Assembly: GCA_037042915.1 (NCBI GenBank)
Contig: CM073193.1
Span: forward strand, 8,928,001 to 8,992,000
Source: Auricularia sp. M13
Lineage: Eukaryota > Basidiomycota > Agaricomycetes > Auriculariales > Auriculariaceae
Length of the DNA: 64,000 nucleotides
Direction: 5' to 3'
A model generated the notes under the pieces. The model ran no database searches and was not told the origin of the DNA. It saw only the letters and a program-made list of their open reading frames with translations. This document shows positions 1 through 13,042 of this stretch, in pieces; positions within the stretch are counted from its first letter, which is position 1; each line of letters starts with the position of its first letter. Made by a program: the position numbers and the translations under genes.

Positions 1-3000
1 TCATGGTGAGATAGAGGCTCACAAGACTATTTCGGACTGGAGATCGCGATCGCAGATCGTTCGCAACTGCAGAACTCAGTTGACAATGTTACTGTATTGT
101 GCATCCTCACGGATCAACCATTCGTCAGAGCGTCAGAATGCCGAGAACGCTTTTGTGCGTATAATGTGTTCCTCGCATCCAAATGCGTAGAAAACGAGCT
201 CTCAGGAGAACATATGTAACTCTCAATCAAAAGGTCCCTGTTACTGACGCAGGATGTAGAGCTGAATTCATACGCAGTATACTTGTTGTGCGCCCTCAGT
301 TTCCGTCAGCTTCGCAAACCAGCTTCAGTGTGAACAGCGGACGTCCGATCTCAGAAGCGCGGAACTTTCGGCCACTCTGACAGTCGAGATAAGCATCTTG
401 CGCCACAGGTACAGACGGAGGTGCGTTCCTGCCGCAGTGCCCTCTATGAGCGTCTAGGTTGCGTCGGCCTCCCGTTAATTGCTGATGCCCTGAACGCTTC
501 CGAGTCGTTCTGCTCCGAGTCCTGGTCTAGACAATGAGCGCAAACGCTACGCCGCCTCCAGGGGACCTAATACCCCGGAGGCCGCAAGATGCACCGTGTC
601 TCACAAAGGATCGTGAATCGTGATATGTCCACCCTGTCAATGCGATATGTCCCAGACTCGAGAACTCGGCTCGGACCTTGACAGCTGCCCCCTGAATTCG
701 CACGGCAGACGACGGTATGTGGATCAAAAGGCGCCCGTAGGGCTAAGAATGAGGAATAACAGCGCGAATGGCGCTTCAGAGTGCAGACACAAGAGTACAC
801 CGCCCGAACGAGTCGACGCAGCAATTTGCATTCGCCGATCATCGTGAGAACGGGACGCGACACCGCGTCGGTTAGATGTACGTCAGAGCCAATCTGACAG
901 CTGAGCGTCCGGGGCCTGGCCGTGAGACTGCAGCCGGGTCTCGAATGTTTGATTCGGAAAACGTCACTTCTGTAAAAACGGATCTGCTCTGGAGCACGGT
1001 ATCTGTGCTTTGGCATGCTTTGGCATACTTTGGTGCTTCGCCGCTCCGCAGCACTCTCAGAGCACTAAAGCCCGAAAGCCTTGGAGTTACTTCTGTGCTT
1101 TCATGCTTTCGTACTCTGCAGGTCTTTGGCACTCACACATGTACAATTCAGAGGATGAATGCAGGAGCAACTGCCGAAGATCCCGACAACTGATGCCCAC
1201 TTACCTCGGGTCCAGGGATTGGCATGAGTGAGTTTCGAGTGTTCAAGCTACCGCCCTGCAAGTGAAACCCTGTAAGAACTTTGTCTGCTGTTACTAACTT
1301 GCGTACAAGTAGCTGAACCACATTAATGAGCTGATTATTATGGAATACATGTGGGTTCTCAATTATTCATGGAAGCTCATTTTACAATCTCAAGTCATGA
1401 GCCCAGAACTGTTGAATGCTCATCTCAAGTGTGGCGGTGAGCAGTGAGCACACACAATTGCGGAGTCCGGGCGCAATTTTGAAGTTCCGACCGAACCATT
1501 TTTGCTCCAAGTCCCGTTTGCCCTGCCCCGACTCGCGCTGCATCGTTGCCAGCCTGGCCCTACCACTTACCTCTGTGCAAACTCCCCGGCCTGGAGTAAA
1601 GCCAGCGTTAACGAAGGCAGCTGGGTGTCTAGGACCGCGGCTGGCCCCCGCGTGCTTGGACACCCAGCTGCCTCGTCTCTTCGTGGGCTCTCCATCATTC
1701 CCTTCTGCCCGGCGACCCGTCGGCCTAGCTCTTGCGTATTATGTATGTGTATTCTGTCCCTATCTGCGTACCAGAGCATGGTCGCTCACGTTTTTCTTTT
1801 CCTATCGTGTACAGTCGGGACGCCCGCAAATTACATCGTTCGCCCTTCGTTCACTCCACGTGCAACCCACTGATATCATGTCACTCGTGCTGGTTTGATT
1901 TGTGTAACGGCGTGTAGCATAGGATACGGTACGCGGCGCGTCCACACTCTCGCCCGGCTCGTTTACCACCGTCATTTGCTCATTCGCGTTCCAGATGCCA
2001 ATTCCCGGCATCGCGCACAAGCAACCTTGCCTCTCACGGCACTCGGTGCGCATTGTCCACTCGAGTGCAGCAATGGTGCGCGGTCTGGTTCGCCGGCGTA
2101 GTGGAGGGGCTCACGACCGGACGAGGTGCATTGGGAGATACAGCGATAGCCTTTTGTACATTTATCCCTGTTCCTATGTATCTAACCGCAGGCAATATCA
2201 CTTTTTTTTCTCCATCATTTTGTCCCGCAGACGGAAATTCTATTTAATTTCAATAATAGTAAGCAAAGCAGGTGCTGCGTCGCTCTAGGGTTCTCCACAG
2301 CAGTCCCAGAGCACTCTGAGAGCAACGGGGTTGCTCTGGAGGTGCTCCAGAGCAGGGAACGTCGCTACGGCGCTTTCCGGCTCCAGAGCACGAGGAGCGC
2401 TCCAGAGCAAGGTCAATTTTTACAGAAGCATGTAACGACAAACTGGAGGTTAGCTCGTTTGAGAGCAGCCTGAAGGGTAAGGAGCTTGACCGCACTGGAC
2501 CATGCATGCGATTTGCACGCCGAAGCTGAAAACATCGGCAGTGCGTATGAATCACCGCTGCACGCACCACGAACGGCTCCGTCTCCGCAAAATCTGCAGG
2601 TCACAACAGATTCCATATGCACGAGTTAGGTGTGGCGCTTCCATACGAGATCTAGGTCCCGCAGGCACGACTGTAGAGAATCGTAATCTGAAGCGGTTCT
2701 GGGGTGAATGTAAACAGCATGGAGGGACGCAATCTCCGTCGTCGGTGCGGGTTACGATGGCTTTCTCGGTAGCACGCTGACAACAGCCGGAGCCGGAAGG
2801 TGCAACCTGCGACAGCTATGCCCCAGCTTGGACGGAATACGTCCCTCCCTTCATTCAGAAGCAGGCAGTGCCAACGCGCGCGGAGAGACGCAAGCACCGA
2901 TGTGCGCTAGCTTTCCCGGTCCCGGGCTCGACTGCGAGTGAAAACAAACATGCAGTGATAGCTGGGCTTGCCTTCTTTGGGGAATGGATTCCGGCTTCGC

Positions 3001-3933
3001 TGTGTTGCCTCAGCTTCGCATCGTGCCACGGAAGGGCAACAGTTTGCAAAGGGGCAGCTCGGAAACGCCACAGGAAGCACGGTACCAGTAGCAAGAGGGT
3101 GCAAGAAGGCGGGAATGAGCTCAACACATCGTGCTGCGAGCCTCGCTGCTGGGAGAGCACCGGAGAAGAAGCTCGCAGAGGACCAAACAAGGACTAGGAG
3201 GGCAGGACGCAGGAGCACCGAGAAGTCTGAGTCTAGAAGCAGCATGTATGTGCAGGAAGGCCGGAAATTGCTCACAAGTCGGCGTGTCGCTCGGCCGGAC
3301 GAGCGACGAGAACAAAGGACACGAGAAGGACCGGCACGCAATAACTATGCAATCTGAGCTCGGATGTTAGCCAAGCAGACCCAAGGGAGCGCAGAGCGCG
3401 CAGAACAGAATGCAGGGTGCGCACGCTGCACGCTGCATGCAGCATGCACACTGCGATGCCATGATACGGCACAGCGCATAGCCTAGGGCACGGAGCTCTT
3501 CGATCAGACGACCTCAAGCATGCAGGTAACGAGCGGCGGCGGCGATGCAAGCGGTACCGAACGTGCGCGCGCGCGCACAGCTCCACATGCTGGCACACAA
3601 AAGCACTGCACGGGCCAATGGAGTCGGACTAAACCCAACATCGACACAATCGACACCGCCGCCGGCTCGGCGTTAAGTTGAAGGGCAGTCGCCGTCGTAG
3701 ATATCGTTGTGACCGCGAGGAGAGGACGTCGCGCAGGAACGTCTGAAATGAGCGGACGAGAGAAACATTCGGAATCCCGAAAGCCGACTCCGGCCTTGCG
3801 TTCATCTCCAGCCGACTTCCGAAAGAGTGCGCGACACTGGTATTGGAATCGCGCATGTGTCAGAGTGGACGAATGTTGATAACGCTACAGTATTAGAAAG
3901 TAACAAACCGATGGTCCAAATGCGTCCGACATG
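1..3933. other. gene-poor stretch, no recognisable gene
   Basis: I find no reading frame here with recognisable protein character or a plausible exon chain; the open frames are short and overlap on both strands. Two patches repeat the word CTCCAGAGCA and its reverse complement (around 1035-1065 and 2295-2410), and purine-rich, loosely repeated DNA lies at 3060-3340. These look like decayed repeats, but I cannot name a family. Confidence 0.5.
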
Positions 3934-4037
3934 CTACATACAACGCGGAATGCGTGCGGCGAGAACAAAACGAGCTCTAGGGATCGTTAACACAGCAATA
4001 TGATATGGTAAGCTCGAGACAGAAAATACAGACAGGC

Positions 4038-5755
4038 TCACAGCTGGACAACGCGACAGACCCTGGGGTCTCTGAGCGTCGTCCACACCACACGACCGTC
4101 CTCCCACCAGCTCAGCGCGCCGCGCGGCAGGCCGACGCCCTCTTCGAGCCGCGACTCGGCGACGAGGTACGGCAGCGTGGTCTCGACTTTGCAGTCGAAT
4201 ATGGTAGGCTCGTCCACCACGCTGGGCGTATCGACCAGCCGCTGCCGCGACTTTGCGCCGTCGGGGAACAGCACAGAGCGGCGCGGGGTGGCGGACGCGG
4301 CGGCGCGGCACGCGGCAGGCAGGAAGGTGAGCAGCGAGGTATCGCAGAGCGTCTCGTCCTCGTCGCTCGCGTGCACCGCGCGGCACCCGCGGATGGCCTG
4401 CGCCTCGCCGGGCACGCAGCGCGCGCCCCGCGGGCCCCAGCGCTCCCAGGGCACGATCTCGTCGTCCGGCTGCTGCTGCAGCAGCGTCGAGCGCAGCGCG
4501 TAGAACGTCCACGCCGAGTCGCGCACGCCCTCCGCGTGGTGCGTCAGCACGACGAGCGTCAGCGCCAGCGCGCTCTCCGCGCCGTCCGCGCCGGTCAGGA
4601 ACGGGTAGCGCGCGTCGAGCCGGTGCGCCGGCGCGAGCTCGTCCGCGTCGTCCGTCGTCAGGCTGACCTCCGCGATGAACGGCTCCTTGGCGAGCCGCGG
4701 GAACGCGTACCGCCCGAGATTCCACACGCGCCCCACGTCGTCGAACCGCCGCACGTGCAGCACCACCTGCCGATCCGCGTGCACCGTCCAGCAGAACGCG
4801 CGCTCGGTCAGCAGCAGCCAGTTGTGCGCGCTGGGCGGCGCCGCGAGCGGGCAGACGAGCAGCGGCGTGCCGCGCAGCCAATCGAAGACGACGCAGATGC
4901 GGCCTTGTTGGAGGGTTATGGCAAGCGAGCGCCCGCACAGGCCCATGCTCTCCCAGTTTACGCCGGTCACGGGTCCTGCGGAGGCCGGCCATGGCAACTC
5001 TGCGTGTGCTGCCAACGGGTGCGGGCCAAAGGTGTCTGCGTCCAGGAGCGATACTTTGGGGATGGTCGTGCTGCAACGCAGGGTCAGAACCGCGAAAGGG
5101 AATCTAGAAGGCGGACGTACCCATCCGGCAGTCGCTCCTTGACGCCGAGCACGATGAGCATGTTGAGCCCCTGCAGCGCGATGGTGCTATAATGCCTCGC
5201 AGCGCTCCCATCATCCCCATCTCCGTCCGACGCGAGAGACATCTCCTTCCAGTCAAGCTTAACGTCCCCTTGCGCCTTCGAGTCCTCAGCAGCGGGCAGC
5301 TTGGCGATCCGTATCGCGGAGTCCTCGACGCTGTGGTCGACGAGCCACCCGCCGGCGGGGAAGCATGTGTACTCCTCCGGGCTACCAGGGCAGATAATGT
5401 GGTAAGGTTCCTTGGGCAGCTTGAGCTCGTTCCAGCACTTCTTGTACCGTGCGAGCGCCGCGATACGCGCTGACAGCGGGAGTGCCGGGTACAGCGCGTC
5501 CTCGCTCAGGCCTTCGATGCAGAGCTCGATCTGATATTGCAGGCGCGTGGAGGAGGTGATGAGGTGGTGGAAGCGCTTGCAGACCTGCGGGTGGCAAGCC
5601 AGATGAGTTGGACAACGAAAGAAAGGAGACATGGAAAAGGGACGTACGGCGGAGGCGCGGACGATGCTGGCGCCGTCTAGGTGGGTTAATATGAGCTCTA
5701 CGAGCTCGGTCGCGAGCATGTCGAAGGAGCGCTTGCTGTGCGATATGCTGACCAT
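4038..5755 (-). CDS. F-box domain protein (534 aa, 3 exons)
   Basis: Likely substrate-recognition subunit of an SCF ubiquitin ligase. Suggested join on the minus strand: 5755-5648, 5584-5121, 5070-4038, with introns of 63 and 50 nt that both start GTACGTCC. Phases fit and give 534 aa. The N-terminus (residues 1-55) has F-box character: LATELVELILTHLDGASIVRASA continues across intron 1 into VCKRFHHLI. The remaining 470 residues are a large beta-rich region with no motif I can name, as is usual for fungal F-box proteins, so the substrate is unknown. It is the only F-box gene in the window that looks complete without reservation. The start is the first ATG before the F-box helix. Confidence 0.82.
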
Positions 5756-5825
5756 AGTCAGTGCGCCTCGTTGGTGGACAAAGGGGGAGTGGAACCCGGC
5801 CTTAGCCGCTCGTTGACAATTGACC

Positions 5826-5910
5826 CCGCGTGAGTCCGGCTCCGGAAAATCCTGGTACGAAAACAGTGCCGCGTGAGTCCGGCTCCGGAAAATCCTGTAC
5901 GAAAACAGTG
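5826..5910. repeat. tandem duplication, unit about 42 bp, two copies
   Basis: Two head-to-tail copies (5826-5868 and 5869-5910) begin CCGCGTGAGTCCGGCTCCGG and differ by one inserted base. They sit just upstream of the F-box gene start at 5755, so they may lie in its promoter. Confidence 0.85.
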
Positions 5911-7245
5911 TAAGGACACCACCTTGGCGGGAAAACGTTGACGAAAAAATAGGAACTCATGTTGGTACCACTGTGTATATTTGGACTTGTTGAATCTTTG
6001 TTAGTGGACTCGAGTAGATATGCCATGCGGCAGCAGGTCTAGGAGTAGCAGCAGAGCAGAGCACTCATGTGAACCTGCGTGGCGAGCGGAAGAGCAGAGG
6101 TATAATGTGGATGCGACGGGCCCGACAGCGTTGTCACCCTAGTGAGGTCAGCTCACATGGCCGTTGGCAGAGGGTGTAGATGCGTCAAGTTGCCCGGCGT
6201 CGTCGCTACGAATCACCAATGATTCAAAAGAAAGCAGCTTCGTCTGGCGCAGTGTCGTCAAAATCAGTGCCCGCAGAGACATTGTCGACAGTGCACAATT
6301 GCAACGAGTCTGGCGGTTTGGTGCATCCACAGGCAGCCTTGACATATTATCGTCGAGAAACCGCAGCAAATAAAGAGTCAAGATCGGGGCACTGGACGTC
6401 CGAATGCTGAGATGCGACATGGAGCCGGAAGGAGACATTGGCGTCCAGACGGAGGCGTGGAACCGGAAAAGAGCTTGGGCGCGGCGCGAGAACGAGAAAA
6501 ATTGGGACAGTACACGCAGAGATGGGCAGAGACGCAGGACATGATCATGCCTTCAAGAGCTGAATACGACGGGCTAATCGCGCGCACTTGCCGCAGTAGC
6601 AGCTCTCGTAGCATCGACGCTATAATGTCGAGCGCCGCCAATGCGCACAATACGTGCAGGATAACGTCACCGCAGTATGTATAGCACGTTGGATGCTGAG
6701 GGTTTGAGCTGAGCGACGGCCGGCATGGCTTGCAAGAGCCCTAGCTGAATGGCGCTCAAGCGGCTACCGTGACCGAGCTCGCCAGGCCTCAACGGTCAAT
6801 AGTACAGAGGCCAGAAGAAGGCCATGCTCGTCGAGCTGCTTGGGGCGGTGGGCCGTGCAACATGAGCAAAGACAAGGGACGCGTAGCGGACTTTGCGCGA
6901 CCGCGTTCTGTCCACGTGATGTTACGTCATCAACACCATTCACGAATAAGTCCGCGGTTGCGTTTCGCGCACACTGTATGATATTCTGGAACAGCAGGGA
7001 AGCTAATCGTGACTCATTTATTACACATCGCAGCGCCCTACATCGCCATGCAGCGGGACGGGAGTGCGCAGGATGGCCGACGGAGCAGCGAATTGGCTTA
7101 TCTAATCAGATACGGAGGCGGACCCGAGGGGCCGATCGATGGCATCATCGTTCCTAATCGCCCTTCGTCTGACAAACACGCAACTTTAAAGCCAGCTACG
7201 CCTTCTTCTCTCCAATCCATCCAGCGCATACACCGTACAACAACC
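5911..7245. other. intergenic, nothing recognised
   Basis: No exon chain or known protein is visible. The stretch separates the divergent F-box gene and thioredoxin gene and presumably holds both promoters. Confidence 0.5.
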
Positions 7246-7851
7246 ATGGGCGTCGAAGAAGTCAAGGGCCTCGACCGTTTCCGCGAAATCGTGCGTCCCT
7301 GCCCGGATTCGAATGCGCGCCCTCACCGTCTTGGGCAGATTGGGCGCGACGAGTACTCCGTGTTCGACTTCTGGGCAGAGTGGTGTGGCCCGTGCCGCAT
7401 CATGGCGCCCATCTACGAGAAGCTTGCCAGCGAGCACGGCCAGCACGTCAAGTTCTACAAGGTCGACAACGACGCCGAGGAGGTGCGTGCCTGGCCCGCG
7501 ACCCTCCCAGACTGGAACTGACGGGCCTGGACACTTGGCAGGACATTGTCAACGAGCTGGGCATCCGTGGGGTGCGTCCTGGCCGCATACAATAGTCTTA
7601 TCGCCCCAGATCTAATGGCGCAACAGCTGCCGTCGTTCCTGCTGTTCAAGAAGGGCGAGCAGGTCGGCTCCGTGCTCGGCGCCCGCCCGCCCTTGCTGCA
7701 GGTGCGCTCCATATACCCTGCAGCTCAACATCATCTTATGCTCGATTAGCAACTCATAGCGAAGGCTGCGGAAGACGCTGCCGCGGCCGGCGGTAAGCCC
7801 GCTGACGCAGCGCCCGCAGCGCCCGCCGGTGCTCCGACGGGAGAGCCATGA
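7246..7851 (+). CDS. thioredoxin (131 aa, 5 exons)
   Basis: Cytosolic disulfide reductase. Suggested join 7246-7290, 7339-7482, 7542-7571, 7627-7701, 7750-7851; all four introns are 48-59 nt and phase 0. The product has the thioredoxin active site WCGPCR in the context [16 protein letters not shown] (about residues 20-35). The cis-proline is kept in [14 protein letters not shown] after exon 3. Length up to the last strand fits the family (about 105 aa). A 25-residue Ala/Pro-rich tail follows ([18 protein letters not shown]...), an extension seen in some fungal thioredoxins whose function is not evident. No targeting peptide is seen. Confidence 0.93.
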
Positions 7852-8601
7852 CTAGAACCGCGGTTATAATCACAATCGTGTAGTTCTACTACTTACTTCT
7901 TGTGCTCTTGTATACTTGCATTGCCTTTTGATTTCCTTCTGTTCTTGAACTTTGTGGTCCGACTTGTCCGATCGCGTCATCTGCCGCCGCGCTCCTCTCG
8001 CCCTAACGCCGCGGATGTAGATGCTGACGCCGGCGGTGCTCGTGACCATCGCCGTGAGCTTAACTTACCTCTGAACTTCGTGCCATTCTCATTTGGTCCT
8101 CTCTTCGTCACGTGCACAATCCATGTTGTCAGCACGCGACGAAGCCAGGCTCCGCTCGTCGAGTCGGCGGAGCTTGAAATCGCGTCACGGCAGCTTGCTT
8201 CCCACCGCGTTAGATTGATGTCGCATCATTGACGCATACAGACCGGCAACAGAAATCCGCGATCTATACTTCGCAGCTTTGTCTTGTGATAGGCCCCGTA
8301 TTTGCGGCTTGCGTCGTCCTCGACGTGAAGAATCTGAATGCTCAAGTCTGGATTGGAGCACAGACGCCCCATACTCCGTGTCTATATTCGCCTCGGCTAC
8401 GCTGGCCACCCTCCAAGTCCCACGTGCATCTACCATGGATCTCGCGCGTCCTCCGTCCAGATTCGCAAGCGAATACGAACAGGCTGAGGCAGTGTAATTG
8501 TAAATCGCCCCCCTATGGAGGGATCGCCATGCTGCTCCTGCCAGTGCTGCGGCTTCCATTGATCAGCATGCTCGACGGCGCAGTCACTGAGTCTCAGTCA
8601 G
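7852..8601. other. intergenic between thioredoxin and protease
   Basis: No recognisable gene. The first part is the T-rich 3' flank of the thioredoxin gene; the rest is the upstream region of the protease. Confidence 0.5.
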
Positions 8602-8631
8602 TATTTATAATGATCTGCCATATGGCAGATC
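8602..8631 (+). promoter_or_regulatory. TATA-like box plus perfect 20-bp palindrome
   Basis: TATTTATAA (8602-8610) is followed directly by a perfect palindrome, GATCTGCCATATGGCAGATC (8612-8631). It lies about 75-105 bp upstream of the protease ATG at 8706, a normal place for core-promoter elements. A palindrome of this length could bind a dimeric regulator; this is inference. Confidence 0.5.
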
Positions 8632-8705
8632 CCCCAAGCAGGCTCGTATCTTCCTCTTTTCCCTTTTCCCTTTCCCCGCCCGCCCACTCGCTCGCTCGCT
8701 CGACG

Positions 8706-11700
8706 ATGCGCGCGCAGCTCTTCGTCCGCGTTGCGCTGCTTGCTGGCGCGTTTGCGTTGGATGCGAAGGATATCGTCAGGTGCGTATTGGTGTCGGACCT
8801 CGCGATCCACGCGCTGCATTGCGCTCTGACATGTGATCAGGAATACGCAGGGATTCATCCCGGGCGGATACATCGTCGAGCTGTCCGCGCCCCCGCCCGC
8901 GGCCGGCTTGAAGCGCTCCGTCGACGTCAGCGTGCACGCCTTTCGCTCTGCTTCGCGCTCACCCACGCTCTCTGTTATCTAGCCCCACGCAGAATTCCTG
9001 AGCGCGCTCGACAAGCGCGCCGGCGGCAAGTTCGTCACGCGCCAGAAGTACGACTCGCCCGTCTTCACTGGCATCGCCGTCCAGCTGCATGTGCGCTTCC
9101 CTCTCTCTCTCCCTCCCCTCCTCCGTTTCCCGCTGACTGAGAGACTCGATAATGTTACTTACTAGACGCCCGAGGTATGCGGATTTAAGACTTTCTTCCG
9201 TGGAACGACGGGAACTGATTGATTACGGCTGCAATGGCAGGATCTCGTCGACCTCGCGTCGATCCCTAATGTCGTCGCCGTCCGCCCCATCGTCCTTCAT
9301 TCTGCACCGAAGTACGCACGCTGATTTGCTCAGTTCCTGTATAGATGATCGCTGATGCGTTTGCACTGTGTATGAAGGCCCGTGCAAGTGCATGTTGTGG
9401 CGGGCCCCGACGACCCCGCGCTGTTTCCCGACGGGCAGAGCACGCATGTCATGACTGTATGCTGTCCCAATCTTCTTTCTCTCCCGCTACATCTTCACTC
9501 ACAAAGCGCCGGTGCATTCTAGGGGGTCGATAAGGCGCACGCACAAGGGTTCACTGGCAAGGGCGTCAAAATCGGCATGTGCGTCTGCGAGTCTCATACT
9601 CAGCTTTGTCATTGTCAAGCCCAACACTCCCACCCTGCAGCATCGACACCGGCATCGACTACACGCACCCGAACCTCGGCGGCGGCTTCGGGCCCGGGTT
9701 CAAAGTCGCCGGCGGGTACGATCTCGTCGGCGACGCGTACGACGGCGGCAACACGCCGGTACCGGACGACGACCCGTTTGACTCGTGCACGGACACCACG
9801 GACTCGGAGCACGGCCACGGCACGCACGTCGCGGGCATCATCGGCGCCGCGCGCGGCAACGAGTACAACATCTCCGGCGTCGCGCCCGACGCCGCGCTGT
9901 ACGGCTACCGCGTCTTCGGCTGCGCGATACACGGCTCGGTGAGCGAGGATGTGCTCGCCGCGGCGGTCGTGCGTGCGTTTGAGGACGGCATGGATGTGAT
10001 TACTATTAGCATTGGGATTGCGAGTGGGTGGGCGAGCACGACTACTGCTGTTGTTGCGAGCCGGGTGGGGGAGCTGGGGCGGGTTATTACTGTCGCCGCG
10101 GGAAATTCGGGCGATGGGGGTGCGCTGTTCCTTTCGGCGCCGGGCACGGGGAAGGAGGTTATCGCTGTGGGTTCGGTCGAAAAGTGAGCTGGCTGCCTGC
10201 TCACAGTGGATTTGAATTGACCGAGAATTGCACTTCTCCGCCTCCAGCACTGTGATTACACGGCAGACCATCGTCCCCAGCGTGCCTCATGATCCTATCG
10301 TACGTATGGTCTGTCTCAGAGGCGGAGGATACGCAAGCTGATGTCGTCTCTTCACCAACAACTCAGGCGTACACCTTGGTCAGCTGGCCCCTTACCGGCG
10401 GCACCATCACCCCAGGACAACCGCAGCACCTCCCGGAGACGCCGTTCCCCGTCTGGTCGCCGACCACAGATCCCGGTACGCCGCTTGCTGCTGCTGCTGG
10501 GAGGTCTCCCCCGCTTAGTTCTCGATATTATAGACTCGCCCGACGCGGCCTGCCAGCCTCTCGGGGACGACGTCCCGGACCTGGCTTCTTACGCAGTCGT
10601 CCTGCGCAGCACGACTGCTCCGAACTGCAGCTCGGTATGCAGTCTGTGTTTCCAACCTGCTTTACGCGTGCTGATACCCCACGTAGATTGACCAATACGA
10701 CAATCTCGTAGCAAAGGTACGACATTTATGAGATCGCACACAGGTTGCTCTGACCTTGAGGTCTCAGGGAGCCAAGCTCGTCTTGCTCTACGAGTAAGTT
10801 CTCACCGGCCGCGTCTCGTTCCAGAGCGGAGCTGACTGCATTCCGGCAGTTCGGACGAAACTATTCTCTTCGGCTTCTTCACGGCTGTGAAGTTGGTCCA
10901 TCATGAGGACGGAGCTTTCGTAAGTTGTGTTCACTGTACAGTGTACCCTCCCGCGGTTCATTGACGCCATGCAGCTTGTGTCAGAATTCGCCAAAGGCAC
11001 AAACATCACGGTCACCTTCCCGCAGCACAACGGCGAGATCGAAGAGCCCAACCCCGAGACTGGCGGTCTCGTATCATACTATTCGTCGTTTGGCCCGACG
11101 AACGAGGTGTACTTCAAGCCGGTCGTCAGCGCGCCTGGAGGTACGCACGCCCAACACTTGCGCTGCGCTCGGGCACTGCAGCTCATGTTTTCCAGGCAAT
11201 ATTACGAGCACGTGGCCTGTTAGTATGGGTAGCTTTGCGATTCTCTCTGGGACCAGCATGGCGACTCCCTTCGTATGTTCCGAATTCATTTTGCGTCGCT
11301 CTGTTATTGATGCACAAGAGGTCAGGTTGCTGGCAGTGCAGCGCTCGTTCTTCAAGCCAAGGGCAAGTCCGCTTCGAGGAACGTGCGCAGCATCCTAGAG
11401 ACCTCTTCTACCGGACTCCCCTCGTCGAAGGCGAAGGGCGCGCTTCCTCAAACTCTGGCTCAGCAAGGCGCCGGACTAGTGAACCTGTTCAATGCGCTGA
11501 ACGTGCGCACCGAGGTCTCACCGGGAGAGCTGCTTCTTAACGACACGGCCCACTGGAAGAGCGCGTACGTGTAGTTTCCGTTGCCAGAACGTCTGCTGAA
11601 CGTTGAATGTATGCAGGCATACAATTGTGATCAAGAACACGGGCAAGGCTAAGCAGACTTACAAGCTGAGCCACGAAGCAGCTGCCACGGCGGTGTCTCT

Positions 11701-12688
11701 TGTCAAGGTCTGCATCCTCTCTTCTTCGCTGGCTGATTCCATACGTTGACACTGCTCACTCTTAGGGCGACAATAGTTATAATGTCTACCCCGTACCACT
11801 GATTGATGCCCCAGTCTCCGTACGTCTGAGCAAGACAAGCGTGACCATTGCACCAGGTGCCTCGGCGACAGTTTCAGTCATGATTTCCCCGCCGAAGAAC
11901 GTCGACCCAAAGACTCTGCCGGTTGTGTCTGGCTGGATTCATGTCGCCGGATCTCTTGGCGACGCGCTCAAGGTGTCTTACATGGGCATCGCGGGCTCGC
12001 TGCGCGACGCGCAGGTCATCAGCACCGGTAACGACCTGATTGTCATCAAGGACGGTGGGCTCCCCGCCTTGATCCCGCTCGACAATGGCGAGGCGCGCGC
12101 ACAGAGAGGTCCGCGCAACTACACGCTCGCTCAGCCGCCCATCTTTGGTTTCAGGTACCGCAGAACTTTCGCTTAGCATCTGCATGTTCAAAGTGGTTGA
12201 CATGCGCGTCTTTTAGTCTTGCACAGGGCACGCGCCGTGTCGTCCTCGACCTCGTCAGCGCCGACACAAAAGTCAAATCCAACATCCCCAACCCCTTAGA
12301 TTCAGCTCCCGCTACTCCCGTCTCAAAGCGGACATGGTCGTGGTGGTGGCCGGGGCTCTTCAAGCCCGTGCACGGGGGTCATTCCTCCTACGCTGACGTA
12401 CCCATCCTTGGTCCTCTTGAAGCAGCGGAGTATGTCGCGCGGAGTGGCTATTCCAACCAGGCGGTACGTCTGTATCCGAGGCATGCATCGAGGCTAGCTG
12501 AATATTTCTGGTAGCCGCTGCCATACTTCATATTCGACTTCCCGACGGTCTTCGCCAACGGGACGGCCGTGCCGCTGGGCCAGTATAGGCTCCTGCTCCG
12601 CGCGCTGAGGATCACGGGCGACCCGAACAACGAGGCTGATTACGATGTTTACGTTAGCGAGCAGGTCGGCTTCGTCGACAAGCTGTAG
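8706..12688 (+). CDS. secreted subtilisin-like serine protease, S8 with PA insert (931 aa, 21 exons)
   Basis: Extracellular endopeptidase of the long fungal subtilisin type (Vpr/C5a-peptidase-like). Suggested join 8706-8779, 8841-8925, 8983-9090, 9166-9174, 9241-9311, 9378-9456, 9523-9578, 9641-10183, 10248-10299, 10367-10475, 10534-10634, 10687-10716, 10768-10793, 10850-10919, 10975-11140, 11196-11272, 11326-11564, 11617-11707, 11766-12154, 12217-12463, 12515-12688. Order: signal peptide (about 1-18), I9-like propeptide (30-110), catalytic domain with Asp163 (DTG), His223 (HGTHVAG) and Ser547 (SGTSMATP), a protease-associated insert between His and Ser (PLGDDVPDLASYAVVL), then a Fn3-like C-terminal part. 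Exon 4 is only 9 nt (TPE). The triad is intact, so the enzyme is probably active. A role in nutrition is inferred from the family. Confidence 0.9.
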
Positions 12689-13042
12689 GCGGCATGGAGA
12701 TAGACTCTTCGGACGTTGATATTTGATTCGGACTTGCTTTCTCGGACATGCGCCATCTAAATTGTCGGATAGCACATTCCTTTGTACATGCATCACATCG
12801 TAATTCATTCGTTTATACTTGCCTTAGAGTGAGTTATCAATCTTTCCTTACCGACCGTGTCTATGGAATCGTTCAAACAGTTGGATGTGTGTAGGCAGAT
12901 GCATATCAATTCAAGGTTCATGCAGCCAGCTGGCAATTAATATTGATACAGATACAGATACAAATACAGATAGACGAGGACTGTTCATACTCCACAAAGA
13001 TGACGGGACGGATTATACGATTACACGACCATTTCGACCAGG
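12689..13042. other. convergent intergenic spacer with GATACA microsatellite
   Basis: 3' flanks of two converging genes. A short array of GATACA/AATACA units lies at about 12945-12975. No gene seen. Confidence 0.55.
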
